64,000 nucleotides of DNA from assembly GCF_018129005.1 (NCBI RefSeq), contig NZ_JAAEDL010000010.1, positions 107,007 through 171,006 on the forward strand. The letters run 5' to 3'. Positions 33,302 to 43,753 of the stretch are shown here, piece after piece. Each line of letters opens with the position of its first letter. Positions within the stretch are counted from its first letter, which is position 1. The translations under genes were made by a program, and so were the position numbers. Origin of the DNA: Neoroseomonas eburnea (GTDB lineage: Bacteria > Pseudomonadota > Alphaproteobacteria > Acetobacterales > Acetobacteraceae). The notes below the pieces were generated by a model. The model saw only the letters and a program-made list of their open reading frames with translations, was not told the origin of the DNA and made no database searches.

Positions 33302-34351
33302 ATGTTCCTGATCGACAGGCGACAGATGCTTGCGCTCGCGGCCTGGTCCGCGGCGGCCACGAAGGCATGGGCACAGGCTCCCATGCACGACCAGGAGCGC
33401 GCCCTCTACGAGGCCGCCAAGCGGGAAGGCGAGATCACCTGGTACACCGGCCAGTACAGCGCCGATGCGTCGGAGGCCGCCGGGCGCGCCTTCAACGAAC
33501 GCTATCCCGGGGTGCGCTGCAACGTGGTGCGCAGCACCTCCCAGGTGGCGTTCCAGCGCCTGTCGCAGGATTTCCGCGCCGGGGTCGGGCAGTGCGACGT
33601 GTTCTCCTCGACCAATGGCGGGCACTACGTGCAGCTCAAGCGGCAGAATCGCCTGGTGCAGTTCCGTCCGGTCAACGCCGACGGCCTGCTGCCGATCCTG
33701 CGCACGCCGGACCCGGACAACTACTTCCAGTCCACCTTCCTCGGCATCTACCTGATGGCGCACAACACGCGCATGGTCAGCGAGGCCGAGGCGCCGAAAT
33801 CCTGGACCGACATCCTCGACCCGAAGTGGAAGGACCGGCTGGCGGTCGGGCACCCCGGGTTCAGCGGCGCGATCGGGCTGTGGGCGCTGCAGATGCGGAC
33901 CATGTTCGGCCCCGACTATCTGCGCCGCTTCGAGCGCAACAAGCCGCAGGTCGGCCGGTCCTCGATCGATCCGGTCACCATGATGAATGCCGGGGAACGT
34001 GCGGTGGGCGTCGCCGTGCCGTCCGCCTCGACGCTGTTCGCGGCGTCGCGCGGCAATCCGCTGAGGCTGATCTACCCGACCGAGGGCGTGATCGCGGCCT
34101 TGTCGCCCTCGGCGATTCCGACCAATGCGCCGCACCCGAACGCGGCGAAGCTGTTCCAGGAATTCCAGACCGGCCCGGCGCTCTCCGCCGCCGTGCGCCT
34201 GCTGTTCAACGAGAGCATCCGTCCCGACGTCCCGCCGCCCGAGGGCTCCCGCCCGCTCGATCAGGTGACGATGCTGGCTCCGAGCCTCGAGGCGGCGGAG
34301 CGCGGCGTGCCCGAGGTGCGGGAGCAGTGGCGCGAGATCTTCGGGGTCTGA
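33302..34351 (+). CDS. ABC transporter substrate-binding protein (Fe3+/Fbp-type)
   Basis: 349 residues with signal peptide (DRRQMLALAAWSAAATKAWAQ). The mature part (ALYEAAKREGEITWYTGQYSADASEAAGRAFNERYPGVRCNVVRSTSQ, then QCDVFSSTN, APKSWTDILDPKWKDRLAVGHP) fits extracellular solute-binding family 1/FbpA-like proteins. Known members bind ferric iron, phosphonates or phosphorylated sugars; the paired tyrosines of ferric receptors are not evident near the C-terminus, so iron is not assured. It heads a receptor-permease-ATPase operon. Confidence 0.9.
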   Translation: MFLIDRRQMLALAAWSAAATKAWAQAPMHDQERALYEAAKREGEITWYTGQYSADASEAAGRAFNERYPGVRCNVVRSTSQVAFQRLSQDFRAGVGQCDVFSSTNGGHYVQLKRQNRLVQFRPVNADGLLPILRTPDPDNYFQSTFLGIYLMAHNTRMVSEAEAPKSWTDILDPKWKDRLAVGHPGFSGAIGLWALQMRTMFGPDYLRRFERNKPQVGRSSIDPVTMMNAGERAVGVAVPSASTLFAASRGNPLRLIYPTEGVIAALSPSAIPTNAPHPNAAKLFQEFQTGPALSAAVRLLFNESIRPDVPPPEGSRPLDQVTMLAPSLEAAERGVPEVREQWREIFGV

Positions 34352-34376
34352 GCGCCGGACCTTGAGCGCGACCTCG

Positions 34377-36077
34377 ATGGCGGGCACCCGCCCGGGCCGG
34401 CTCCGCAGGCTGGAGCCGGTCGCCTTCCTGTGGATCGCGCTGATCGCCGCGCTGCTCGTTCTCGTGGCGGCGCCTCTGCTCAAACTGCTGCTCGTCTCCT
34501 TCGAGATGCAGGAAACGGGCGAGTTCACCTTCCAGAACTACCTGACCGCCTACGGGCGGCAGCGCTACCTCGACGCGCTGCGCAATTCCCTGCTGCTCGG
34601 GATGCTGTCCGCCGCGATCTCGGTGGTGATCGCCGTGCCGATGGCCTGGGCGGTCTCCCGCACCGACATGCCAGGCAAGGGCTTCACCTGGGCGACGGTG
34701 CTGGCGGCCTTCATCATGCCGCCCTACCTCGGCGCCATCGGCTGGATCCTGCTGGCGGGGCCGAATTCCGGCTGGATCAACCAGGTCTGGCGGGCCGCCA
34801 CGGGGGCCGAGGCGCCGCTGGTGAACATCTACACCTTCACCGGCATGGCCTTCGTCATCGCGCTGCATTCCTTCCCGCTGGTCTTCATCTTCGTGAAGTC
34901 GGCGCTGGACCTGATCTCCTCCGAGATGGAGGACGCCGCCAACATCCTCGGCGGGGGCACCTGGACGACCATGCGGAAGGTGACGCTGCCGCTGGTCTGG
35001 CCTTCCATCCTCGGCAGCTTCATCCTGATCTTCCTCGAGACGATCGCGCTCTTCGGCACGCCGGCGATCATCGGCATCCCGGCGCGCATCAACGTGGTGA
35101 CGACGCAGCTCTGGCAGTTCTTCGAGGATCCGGTGCGCGTCGAGGTCGCGGCCGCCTACGCCATCCCGCTGCTGCTCATCACCGTGGGCCTGATCGCGGT
35201 GCAGAAGATGCTGCTGTCGCGCAAGGGCTTCGTCTCGCAGACCGGCAAGGGCGGCGAGCGACGGCAGGTGAAGCTCGGGCCATGGCGCTGGGTGCTGTTC
35301 GGCTGGTGCCTGGCGGTGGCGATGCTGGCGGTGGTCAAGCCGCTGATGGTGCTGCTGCAGGCCTCCTTCGCCAAGGCGTGGGGGCGCGGCTTCTCCTTCG
35401 ACAACCTGACGCTGCGCAACTACCGCTTCCTCCTGTTCGAGCACGACATGGCGCCGCAGGCGACGTGGAACACGGTGTGGTTCTCCGCCGCGTCCGCGAC
35501 GATCGCGGCGGTGCTGGCGCTGCTGGTCGCCTACATCGTGATCCGGCGGTTGATGCGCCTCGCGGATGCGCTGGGCTTCCTCGCCATGGCGCCCTTCGTG
35601 ATCCCGGGGATCGTCATGGCGATCGGCTTCTACGCGGCCTATGCCGGGCCGCCGCTGTCGCTGTACGGTTCGGCGCTGCTCATCATCCTCGCCTTCGCGG
35701 CGCGCTTCCTGCCGATCGCCTACGCCAATTCCCAGGCGGCGATCCGTGCCGTGCACCCGGAGATGGAGGAAGCCGCGCGCATCCTCGGCTCAGGCCGGCT
35801 GCACGCCATTCGCCGCGTGACGGCGCCGCTGCTCAAGACCTCGCTGCTCGGTGGCTGGCTGGTCGTGTTCATCGTCGCCTCGCGCGAACTGTCGGCCGCC
35901 ATCTTCCTGGTCGGGCCACGGACGCGGACGATGTCCGTGCTGCTCTACGACCTGACGGAGCAGGGCAATTTCGAGGTGGTTTCCGCCTTTGGCGGCATCC
36001 TGCTGCTCATCACCATGGCCATCGTCGGCATCGGCATGAAGCTGGTGGGCCGCGACTTCATGCTGCGGAGGGAATAG
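34377..36077 (+). CDS. ABC transporter permease (fused, FbpB type)
   Basis: About 566 residues with 12 membrane segments, two BPD_transp_1 domains in one chain as in FbpB. EAA loops are visible at EMEDAANILGGGTWTTMRKVTLPLVWPS and EMEEAARILGSGRLHAIRRVTAPLLK. The start is uncertain: an in-frame TTG at 34362 would add five residues, and neither has a clear ribosome-binding site. It follows the receptor gene by about 25 nt. Confidence 0.92.
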   Translation: MAGTRPGRLRRLEPVAFLWIALIAALLVLVAAPLLKLLLVSFEMQETGEFTFQNYLTAYGRQRYLDALRNSLLLGMLSAAISVVIAVPMAWAVSRTDMPGKGFTWATVLAAFIMPPYLGAIGWILLAGPNSGWINQVWRAATGAEAPLVNIYTFTGMAFVIALHSFPLVFIFVKSALDLISSEMEDAANILGGGTWTTMRKVTLPLVWPSILGSFILIFLETIALFGTPAIIGIPARINVVTTQLWQFFEDPVRVEVAAAYAIPLLLITVGLIAVQKMLLSRKGFVSQTGKGGERRQVKLGPWRWVLFGWCLAVAMLAVVKPLMVLLQASFAKAWGRGFSFDNLTLRNYRFLLFEHDMAPQATWNTVWFSAASATIAAVLALLVAYIVIRRLMRLADALGFLAMAPFVIPGIVMAIGFYAAYAGPPLSLYGSALLIILAFAARFLPIAYANSQAAIRAVHPEMEEAARILGSGRLHAIRRVTAPLLKTSLLGGWLVVFIVASRELSAAIFLVGPRTRTMSVLLYDLTEQGNFEVVSAFGGILLLITMAIVGIGMKLVGRDFMLRRE

Positions 36078-36078
36078 C

Positions 36079-37137
36079 GTGCCGCGCCTGGTGCTTTCCG
36101 GCTTGACCAAGGCCTACGGGCCGCTGGCCGTGGTGGACAAGGTCGACCTGACGCTGGGGGAAGGGGAATTCGTCTCCCTCCTCGGCCCTTCCGGCTGCGG
36201 CAAGACGACAACCCTGCGCATGATCGCCGGCTTCGTCGACCCGACCGCCGGCAGCATCTCCGTGGATGGCACCGTCCTGTCCGCGCCCGGCGCCGTCGTG
36301 CCGCCGGAGCGCCGCGGCATGTCGATGATCTTCCAGTCCTATGCCATCTGGCCGAATATGACGGTGGAGGAGAACGTCGCCTTCGGCCTGCAACTCCGTA
36401 AGCTGCCGCGCGAGGAGGTGAAGCACCGCGTCGCCGAGATGCTGGCGGTGGTGAAGCTCGACAAGCTCGCCCACCGCTACCCGGCGGAGCTCTCCGGCGG
36501 GCAGCAGCAGCGGGTGGCGCTGGCCCGCGCCATCGTGGTGAAGCCCTCCGTGCTGCTTCTGGACGAGCCGCTGTCGAACCTCGATGCGAATCTGCGGGAG
36601 GAGATGCGCTTCGAGATCCGACGCCTGCACGACGAATTCCGCATCACCACCGTCTACGTCACCCACGACCAGGCCGAGGCGATGGCGACCTCCGACCGCA
36701 TCGCGGTGATGAATGCCGGGCGGATCGAGCAGGTGGACGCGCCGCACCTGCTCTACGCGCGGCCGCGCACGCGCTTCGTCGCCGGCTTCGTCGGGCGCAC
36801 CAATCTTCTGGAGGCGCGGGTGGCGTCCGGCACGCTGCTGCTCGACGGCGTGAGCCTTGGCCCCGCCGCGCAGGCCCGGCTGCCGGACGGTGCATTGCTG
36901 ATCTCGCTGCGGCCGCAGGCGATGGCGATCCACGAAGCGCGGCCCGCAGGCGACGGCCTGGTGCTGGAGGCGACGATCGTCGAGCGGACCTATCTCGGCG
37001 AGGCCTGGGACTACGTCGTGCAGCCGGAGGGCACCTCGCTGCGCCTTCGGGCCGCGGCGCCACCGCTGGAGGCGCATGATGTGGGGCGGAAGGTGTGGCT
37101 CGCCGTGGATGCGCGGCAAGTGGCGGTGGTGGAGTAA
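36079..37137 (+). CDS. ABC transporter ATP-binding protein (FbpC/PotA type)
   Basis: 352 residues. Walker A GPSGCGKTT at 36-44, Q-loop in MIFQSYAIWPNMT, signature LSGGQQQR, Walker B VLLLDEPLSNLD, and VTHDQAEAM, followed by a C-terminal TOBE domain (FVGRTNLLEARV... LISLRPQAM). GTG start 1 nt after the permease stop. Energises the receptor/permease pair upstream. Confidence 0.93.
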   Translation: MPRLVLSGLTKAYGPLAVVDKVDLTLGEGEFVSLLGPSGCGKTTTLRMIAGFVDPTAGSISVDGTVLSAPGAVVPPERRGMSMIFQSYAIWPNMTVEENVAFGLQLRKLPREEVKHRVAEMLAVVKLDKLAHRYPAELSGGQQQRVALARAIVVKPSVLLLDEPLSNLDANLREEMRFEIRRLHDEFRITTVYVTHDQAEAMATSDRIAVMNAGRIEQVDAPHLLYARPRTRFVAGFVGRTNLLEARVASGTLLLDGVSLGPAAQARLPDGALLISLRPQAMAIHEARPAGDGLVLEATIVERTYLGEAWDYVVQPEGTSLRLRAAAPPLEAHDVGRKVWLAVDARQVAVVE

Positions 37138-37139
37138 GG

Positions 37140-37266
37140 CCGGGGGGAAGGGAACTTCCCCCCGGACCCCCCAACCTTCCTGGGCACTTGGAGACTGACC
37201 TCCGAAGTAAGTTCCCAAATGACAAAGAAGGGAGGGGGATCGGGGGAGGTTCCCCTCCCCCGACCT
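37140..37266. repeat. Family B intergenic element, copy 3 (paired arms)
   Basis: Left half GGGGGGAAG/CTTCCCCCC-type hairpin followed by CCCCCCAACCTTCC. Right half AAAGAAGGGAGGGGGATCGG then GGGGGAGG/CCTCCCCC ending CGACCTA. It sits between convergent 3' ends of the ATPase and GST genes; about 50 nt of unrelated sequence separates the halves. Confidence 0.7.
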
Positions 37267-37957
37267 ACCCGAAGGCCGGTGCCGCGCGCGCAACCCCGCC
37301 ATAGGCATCGAGCATCCGTTCCCGCCAGGCATGCACGGGGTCGGAGGGCTCCAGCACCGGAAATGCGCTGACGCAGCGCGCCCACTGGAAGGGTCCGAAC
37401 ACGATGGCGTCCGCGTAGCCGGGCGCGTCGCCATGCAGGAAGGGTGCGCGGCGCAGCGCAAGGCGCAACGGGATCAGCGTCTCCCGGAAGGCGGCGACCT
37501 GCGATTCGCGCCCCGCTGTCACCTCGGCGAGGCTGCGGCCGTAGCGCGCTTCCCGGCTTTCGATGAAGTAGGCGGCGTCGATGGGGTCGAGCAGCGCCGG
37601 AATGTCGGAGACGACGAGTCGCGCCATGCCGCCGACCAGTGCCGCGTCGGCCCAGCCGTTGAGGAAGCGCGCCAGCGCCCGGCCACCCTCCCCGCCGAAC
37701 AGGGAGGGGCGATCGGGGTAGGTGTCCTCCAGATACTCCGCGATGCGCCAGGAATCGTGCACGCTCCGTCCGCCGTCGAGGATGACCGGCACCTTCTCGG
37801 CGCCGTGCGCGGCGATGGTGTCGCGCTCGGAAAAGCGCCAGGGGATTGTCTCCACCTCCAGCCCCTTGTGGGCGAGCGCCAGGCGCGCCCGCCAGCAATA
37901 GGGACTGAAGCGCCGCGCCGGGTCGGCACCGCTGAGGTCGTAGAGCGTGATGGGCAT
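37265..37957 (-). CDS. Glutathione S-transferase-like protein
   Basis: 230 residues. N-terminal thioredoxin-like GST domain (ITLYDLSGADPARRFSPYCWRARLALAHKGLEVETIPW, KVPVILDGGRSVHDSWRIAEYLEDTYPDRP) and helical C-terminal domain (GDAPGYADAIVFGPFQWAR). The VP and DS motifs for glutathione binding are present. Similar stand-alone GSTs act in detoxification or ether cleavage; the substrate is unknown. It is divergent from glpK by about 53 nt. Confidence 0.9.
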   Translation of the reverse strand: MPITLYDLSGADPARRFSPYCWRARLALAHKGLEVETIPWRFSERDTIAAHGAEKVPVILDGGRSVHDSWRIAEYLEDTYPDRPSLFGGEGGRALARFLNGWADAALVGGMARLVVSDIPALLDPIDAAYFIESREARYGRSLAEVTAGRESQVAAFRETLIPLRLALRRAPFLHGDAPGYADAIVFGPFQWARCVSAFPVLEPSDPVHAWRERMLDAYGGVARAAPAFG

Positions 37958-38010
37958 GACCGATCCTCCGTGCCACGACTATCCTGCGGAGAGGAGAGGA
38001 ACGCCACCGC

Positions 38011-39504
38011 ATGACCGACCCCCTGCTGCTGGCACTGGACCAGGGCACCACCTCGACCCGGACGATCGCTTTCGACACCGCCTTGGCGCCGCGCGCGAGC
38101 GTGCAGGAGGAACTGCCGCAGCACTTCCCGGCCCCCGGTTGGGTGGAGCACGAGCCGGAGGATCTCTGGCGTGGCGCTCTCGCGACCCTGCGCGGCGCGC
38201 TGGAGCGCGCGGGCGGGGAGGCGCGGCGCGTCGCCGGCATCGGCATCACCAACCAGCGTGAGACCACATTGCTGTGGGACCGCGCGACGGGCCGCTGCCT
38301 GCACCGCGCGATCGTCTGGCAGGACCGGCGCACCGCGGCGGCCTGTGCGCGCCTGCGGGCGGAAGGTGCCGAGGCACTGTTGACGGAACGGACCGGCCTT
38401 CTGGCCGATCCCTATTTCTCGGCGACCAAACTGGCCTGGCTGCTCGACGAGGTGCCCGGCGTGCGGGGCGCGGCCGAGCGTGGCGAACTCGCCTTCGGCA
38501 CGGTGGACTGCTTCCTGCTCTGGCGCCTGACCGGCGGGCGTGTGCACGCGACGGATGCGACCAACGCGGCGCGCACCATGCTGTTCGACATCCGTCGCGG
38601 CTGCTGGGATGACGATCTGCTCCGCCTCTTTGGCATTCCTCCTGCAGTGCTGCCGGAGGTTCGCGATTGCGCGGCGGAATTCGGCACCACCGAGCCCGGG
38701 CTGCTCGGCGCGCCGGTGCCGGTGCGCGGCATGGCCGGCGACCAGCAGGCGGCGACCATCGGCCAGGCCTGCTTCGAACCGGGCATGGTGAAATCGACCT
38801 ACGGAACCGGTTGCTTCGCGCTGCTGAACACCGGGGAGACGGCGGTGACATCGCGCAGCCGGCTGCTGACCACCATCGCCTACCAGCTTGGCGGGAGGCG
38901 GACCTTCGCGCTGGAGGGGGCGATCTTCGTCGCCGGCGCGGCTGTGCAGTGGCTGCGCGACGGCCTCGGCATCATCCGGACGGCGCCGGAGGCGAGTGCG
39001 CTTGCCGCGCAGGCGGACCCGGCGCAACGGGTGGTGATGGTGCCGGCCTTCACCGGCCTCGGCGCCCCGCACTGGGATGCGGAGGCGCGCGGGGCGATCT
39101 TCGGGCTGACGCGTGGCGCCGGCCGGGCCGAGCTCTGCCGCGCCGCGCTGGAAAGCGTCGCCTACCAGACGCGCGACCTGTTGGAGGCGATGCGCGACGA
39201 CTGGCCGGCCGGGGCGGAGACGGTGCTGCGCGTCGATGGCGGCATGGTCGCTTCCGACTGGACCATGCAGTTCCTGGCGGATCTGCTCGGCGCGCCGGTG
39301 GACCGGCCGACGATGCCGGAGACGACGGCGCTCGGCGCTGCCTGGCTCGCCGGGTTGCAGGCGGGGCTCTGCGCGCCGCCGGGCGTGGCCGGAGCCACGC
39401 ATTGGCGGCTCGATCGCCGCTTCGTGCCCTCCATGGGTCGCGACGAGGCGGCGGAACGCTATGCTCTGTGGCAGGATGCGATCCGTCGCACGCTGACCCG
39501 CTGA
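38011..39504 (+). CDS. glpK: Glycerol kinase
   Basis: 497 residues, the usual size. FGGY kinase motifs: [17 protein letters not shown] (phosphate 1), [16 protein letters not shown] with [30 protein letters not shown], and [20 protein letters not shown]. These give a confident glycerol kinase call, phosphorylating glycerol to sn-glycerol 3-phosphate with ATP. No glycerol facilitator or glycerol-3-phosphate dehydrogenase is seen in the window. Confidence 0.93.
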   Translation: MTDPLLLALDQGTTSTRTIAFDTALAPRASVQEELPQHFPAPGWVEHEPEDLWRGALATLRGALERAGGEARRVAGIGITNQRETTLLWDRATGRCLHRAIVWQDRRTAAACARLRAEGAEALLTERTGLLADPYFSATKLAWLLDEVPGVRGAAERGELAFGTVDCFLLWRLTGGRVHATDATNAARTMLFDIRRGCWDDDLLRLFGIPPAVLPEVRDCAAEFGTTEPGLLGAPVPVRGMAGDQQAATIGQACFEPGMVKSTYGTGCFALLNTGETAVTSRSRLLTTIAYQLGGRRTFALEGAIFVAGAAVQWLRDGLGIIRTAPEASALAAQADPAQRVVMVPAFTGLGAPHWDAEARGAIFGLTRGAGRAELCRAALESVAYQTRDLLEAMRDDWPAGAETVLRVDGGMVASDWTMQFLADLLGAPVDRPTMPETTALGAAWLAGLQAGLCAPPGVAGATHWRLDRRFVPSMGRDEAAERYALWQDAIRRTLTR

Positions 39505-39702
39505 ACGGCGGCAGGACACGGGCATGGATGGCATCTGGACCTTGACCGAAGTGGCCGGGCAGGCGGCGCCCTTGCTCTTGAGCCTGCATCCCATGCAGAC
39601 CGTGCGGCGGCGCGCATGCGGCGCCCGCCGCCGCACGGGCGCCTTGCGCCTGAAGCGCTTGCACGACGCGCCCGAGGAAGGGAACGAGAGGCTCCACCCG
39701 GC

Positions 39703-40887
39703 ATGAGCGCCGACGGTCTCTATGCGCGCCTCGGCGTGCCGCGGATCATCAACGCCTATGGCACGAACACGCGGCTGTCCGGCGGGATGATGGCGCCGGA
39801 GGTGATCGCCGCCATGGCGGAGGCCTCGCGCGCCTGCGTCGAGATGCACCACCTCCAGGCGGCGGCGTCGCGCGTCATTGCCGCCGAGACGGGCGCCGAG
39901 GCGGGCATCGTCACCAGCGGCGCGGCGGCCGCGCTGCTGCTGGGGGCTGCGGCCTGCATGGCGCGGCTCGATCCGGCCGCGATGAACCGGCTGCCAGACG
40001 CCACGGGCCTGCCGAACGAGTTCGTCGTCCTGCGCAGCCAGCGCAACATGTACGACCGTGCGCTGCGCGCAGCCGGCGGGCGTATCGTGGAGGTCGGCAT
40101 CCCGGACCGCCTGTCCGGTCCCGGCGTGCGCGACGCGAGCGCGGGCGAGGTGGCCGAGGCGATCACCGAGCGCACCGCCGCCGTCTACCATCTGGCGGGT
40201 GGGAATGCCGAACCGCCGCTGCCGGAGATCGTGCGCGTCGCGCATGCGCGCGGCGTGCCGGTGCTGGTCGATGCCGCCGCGCAGTTGCCGCCGGCCGAGA
40301 ACCTGCGGCGCTTCATCGAGGATGGCGCGGACCTGGTGTGCTTTTCCGGGGGCAAGGCGATCGGCGGGCCGCAGGCTTCGGGTATCCTGGCAGGGCGGCG
40401 CGATCTGGTGAGCAGCGCCCTGGCGCAGATGCTCGACCTTGACCTGCCTGAGGACCAGTTCGTCGCGCCCGCAGAATTCGCCGCGCTGAACCAACTCCGC
40501 TTCCTGCCGCATCACGGCATCGGCCGCGCGGCGAAGGCCGGCAAGGAGGAGATCGCCGGGCTGATCGTCGCCCTGCAACGCTTCGCCACCGAGGACCCCG
40601 CAGCGCTCACCGCGCGCTGGACGGCGCGGCTCGCGGCGCTGCGGGATGCCGTGCCGGGCGCCGTGCTGGTGCCGGACGGCGCCAAGCCCGGCCTGCCGCT
40701 GCTGGAGCTGCGATTCGCCGACCGTACCGCCGCCGTCCGCGCGGAAGCCGCTCTGCGTGCGCGAGATCCGGCCGTGCATGTCGATGCCTCGCGGATCCGC
40801 CGCGGCGTCCTGGCAGTGAATCCGATCGCGCTCGATGATGACGACCTGCCGCTGCTCGCCGCGGCACTGAAGGAATGCTGCGCATGA
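39703..40887 (+). CDS. SelA-like PLP-dependent enzyme (DgaE/D-glucosaminate-6-phosphate ammonia-lyase type)
   Basis: 394 residues of the fold-type I PLP family related to SelA. The likely Schiff-base lysine is K218 in VCFSGGKAIGGPQ, with the upstream aspartate in VLVDAAAQLPP. The N-terminal VPRIINAYGTNTRLSGG and SGAAAALLLGAAACM are typical of the group annotated as D-glucosaminate-6-phosphate ammonia-lyase. It overlaps the AtuA-family gene by 4 nt, so both probably act on the same compound. The precise substrate is not certain. Confidence 0.82.
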   Translation: MSADGLYARLGVPRIINAYGTNTRLSGGMMAPEVIAAMAEASRACVEMHHLQAAASRVIAAETGAEAGIVTSGAAAALLLGAAACMARLDPAAMNRLPDATGLPNEFVVLRSQRNMYDRALRAAGGRIVEVGIPDRLSGPGVRDASAGEVAEAITERTAAVYHLAGGNAEPPLPEIVRVAHARGVPVLVDAAAQLPPAENLRRFIEDGADLVCFSGGKAIGGPQASGILAGRRDLVSSALAQMLDLDLPEDQFVAPAEFAALNQLRFLPHHGIGRAAKAGKEEIAGLIVALQRFATEDPAALTARWTARLAALRDAVPGAVLVPDGAKPGLPLLELRFADRTAAVRAEAALRARDPAVHVDASRIRRGVLAVNPIALDDDDLPLLAAALKECCA

Positions 40888-42263
40888 GCGACCTGTTCCT
40901 GGTGGGCAATGCCTCCGGCTTCTCGGGGGACCGGGTGGATGCAGCGGCGCCGGTGGTGCGCACGCTGGCGCGCCGCGGCCTGCCCGCCGCGCTGTTCTTC
41001 GAATGCCTGGCGGAGCGGACCATCGCATTGGCGCAGATCGAGAAGCGCCGCGACCCCGATGCCGGCTACGAGCCGATGCTCGAACGGCTGCTCGACCCGA
41101 TCCTGGCGGATTGCGCGCGCGCCGGCATCCCGATCCTCGGCAATTTCGGCGCCGCCAATCCGATGGCGGCGGCGCGCTGCGTCGCGCGGCTGGCGCGGCG
41201 GCTCGGCCTGCCGGAACTGCGCATCGGCGTGGTCACCGGCGATGATGTTTCCGCCAGCGTCGATCTCGATGCGCTGCCGGTGCACGAGGCGGATGCGGGT
41301 CTCGACATGTCGGCCTGGACGCTGGTGTCGGCCAATGCCTACATCGGCGCGGCGCCGCTCGCGCAGGCGCTGGGGCAGGGGGCGCAGGTGGTGGTGGCGG
41401 GGCGGACCTCCGATCCCTCGCTCGCCGTCGCGCCGCTGATGCACCATTTCGGCTGGGCGGAGGATGACTGGCGGAACCTCGCGATCGGCGCCGCCTGCGG
41501 GCATCTGCTGGAATGCGGATCGCAGCTCACCGGCGGCGTGTTCTGGGACCCGGGCTACAAGGACATTCCCGACCCGGCGAATATCGGCTTCCCGATCGCC
41601 GAGGTCGGCTCCGACGGATCGCTGCTGGTGACGAAGGCCGAGGACACCGGCGGCCTGGTGGATCTGCGCAGCGTGAAGGAGCAGTTGCTCTACGAGCTGC
41701 ACGACCCTTCCGCCTATCTGACGCCGGACGTGGTGATGGACGTCTCCGGCGTGACGATGGAGCAGGCCGGCAAGGACCGCGTCGCGCTGCGCGGCGTGAA
41801 GGGCCATGCCCGGCCGGAGCGGCTGAAGGTGACGGCCTGCTACGAGGGATCCTGGCTCGGCGAGGGCGAGGTCTCCGTCGCCGGCCCGAACGCCCTGGCC
41901 CGCGCCCGCGCCACCGCGGATGTCCTGCTGCAACGCGTGCGACAGCGCGGCTTGGCGCGGCGCGCGCGGGCCGACCTGATCGGCGTGTCCGCCGTGCATG
42001 ATTCCGACGATGGCGCGCTGTGGCGTGCCTATGACGGGCCGGAGCCGCCGGACATCCGCATCCGCCTGGCGGTGGAGGCGACGTCCCGCGACGACGCCGA
42101 TCAGGCGGCGCGGGAAGTGCTGGCGATGCTCTGCTGCGGCACGGCGGGCACCTCGGGCGCGCGCTGGCGGGTCACGCCGCGCATCCTGACGCGGTCCTTC
42201 CTCGTGCCGCGGGAGATGGTGCCGACGGACGTGACGGTGCGGGAGGCACGGCTGTGGAACTGA
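40884..42263 (+). CDS. AtuA-family protein (DUF1446, acyclic terpene utilisation)
   Basis: 459 residues. The DUF1446 signature is seen in LGNFGAANPMAAARCV, VVVAGRTSDPSLAVAPLMHHFGW, GHLLECGSQLTGGVFWDPGYKDIPDP and LYELHDPSAYLTPDVVMD. The Pseudomonas AtuA is part of the citronellol/geraniol operon but has no defined reaction, and homologues are frequent in unrelated clusters. Here no other atu genes are visible. Overlaps both neighbours (4 nt and 10 nt), forming one coupled unit with the PLP enzyme and the small protein. Confidence 0.87.
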   Translation: MSDLFLVGNASGFSGDRVDAAAPVVRTLARRGLPAALFFECLAERTIALAQIEKRRDPDAGYEPMLERLLDPILADCARAGIPILGNFGAANPMAAARCVARLARRLGLPELRIGVVTGDDVSASVDLDALPVHEADAGLDMSAWTLVSANAYIGAAPLAQALGQGAQVVVAGRTSDPSLAVAPLMHHFGWAEDDWRNLAIGAACGHLLECGSQLTGGVFWDPGYKDIPDPANIGFPIAEVGSDGSLLVTKAEDTGGLVDLRSVKEQLLYELHDPSAYLTPDVVMDVSGVTMEQAGKDRVALRGVKGHARPERLKVTACYEGSWLGEGEVSVAGPNALARARATADVLLQRVRQRGLARRARADLIGVSAVHDSDDGALWRAYDGPEPPDIRIRLAVEATSRDDADQAAREVLAMLCCGTAGTSGARWRVTPRILTRSFLVPREMVPTDVTVREARLWN

Positions 42264-42601
42264 ACGATACGATGGTCGAGGTGCCGCTGCACCGCGTCGC
42301 GCACAGCCGCGCGGGGGACAAGGGCAACCGGGTGAACCTTTCGCTCATGCCGTACGACCCCGCACTGTACCCGCTGCTGGCCGAGCAGGTGACGGAGGCG
42401 CGCGTGCTCGCGCTGTTCGCCCATCGCGGCGCAACGCGGTGCAGGCGCTACGACCTGCCGCTGATCCACGCCTTCAATTTCATCGTGGACGATGCGCTGG
42501 AAGGCGGCGTGAACGGCGCGCTGAACCTCGACGGCCATGGCAAGAGCCATTCCTTCCGCCTGCTGTCGCTCGCTGTCCAGGTTCCTGCCCGCTTCACGTA
42601 G
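42254..42601 (+). CDS. Small AtuA-like ferredoxin-fold protein
   Basis: 115 residues from a GTG with GGGAGG upstream, overlapping the AtuA stop by 10 nt. The stretch HRVAHSRAGDKGNRVNLSLMPYDPALYPLL and GVNGALNLDGHGKSHSFRLLSL is that of the small domain often found fused to or encoded beside AtuA (DUF1446) proteins. It probably forms a complex with the AtuA-family protein. A family A repeat starts at its stop codon. Confidence 0.8.
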   Translation: MELNDTMVEVPLHRVAHSRAGDKGNRVNLSLMPYDPALYPLLAEQVTEARVLALFAHRGATRCRRYDLPLIHAFNFIVDDALEGGVNGALNLDGHGKSHSFRLLSLAVQVPARFT

Positions 42602-42658
42602 CGGTTTCCCAAGGCCTTTCGGCCCTTGGCGGGAGGTCCGGAGGGCAGAGCCCGCCGG
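42601..42658. repeat. Family A intergenic element, copy 4 (half)
   Basis: GGTTTCCCAAGGCCTTTCGGCCCTTGG hairpin followed by TCCGGAGGGC-aga-GCCCGCCGG, a degenerate form of the family A half-element. It separates convergent transcripts. Confidence 0.65.
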
Positions 42659-42664
42659 CCTTCC

Positions 42665-43606
<942 letters not shown>

Positions 43607-43706
43607 GCGTGTCTCCTCCGGTCTGGTCCGCAGGAGGATAGGCGCCCAGGCGCCAGGGCGCGAAGCCGCCGCCGGGGCAACGCCCTTCGGTGTCAATTCC
43701 CAGGCG

Positions 43707-43753
43707 ACAGAGAAGGGAGGGGGATCGGGGGAGGTTCTCCTCCCCCGCACCTG
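43707..43753. repeat. Family B intergenic element, copy 4 (half)
   Basis: AGAGAAGGGAGGGGGATCGG followed by a GGGGGAGG-TTCT-CCTCCCCC hairpin. It lies directly beyond the stop of the JmjC-type oxygenase gene (43754) on the minus strand, where it could end or stabilise that transcript. Confidence 0.7.

Noticed and set aside
33302..37137. Naming the ABC operon as a ferric iron importer (fbpABC).
   Set aside because: The receptor lacks an obvious pair of iron-binding tyrosines, and the divergent sugar isomerase suggests an organic substrate; only the transporter type is supported.
39524..39706. A 60-codon frame after glpK starting MDGIWTLTEV with a weak AGGA site.
   Set aside because: The second half is arginine-rich low complexity as expected from GC-rich noncoding DNA, it overlaps the next gene's leader, and I recognise no family.
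37519..41028. 1169-codon minus-strand frame opposite glpK and the PLP enzyme gene.
   Set aside because: High-GC shadow. The plus strand holds glycerol kinase and a SelA-like enzyme with all catalytic motifs.
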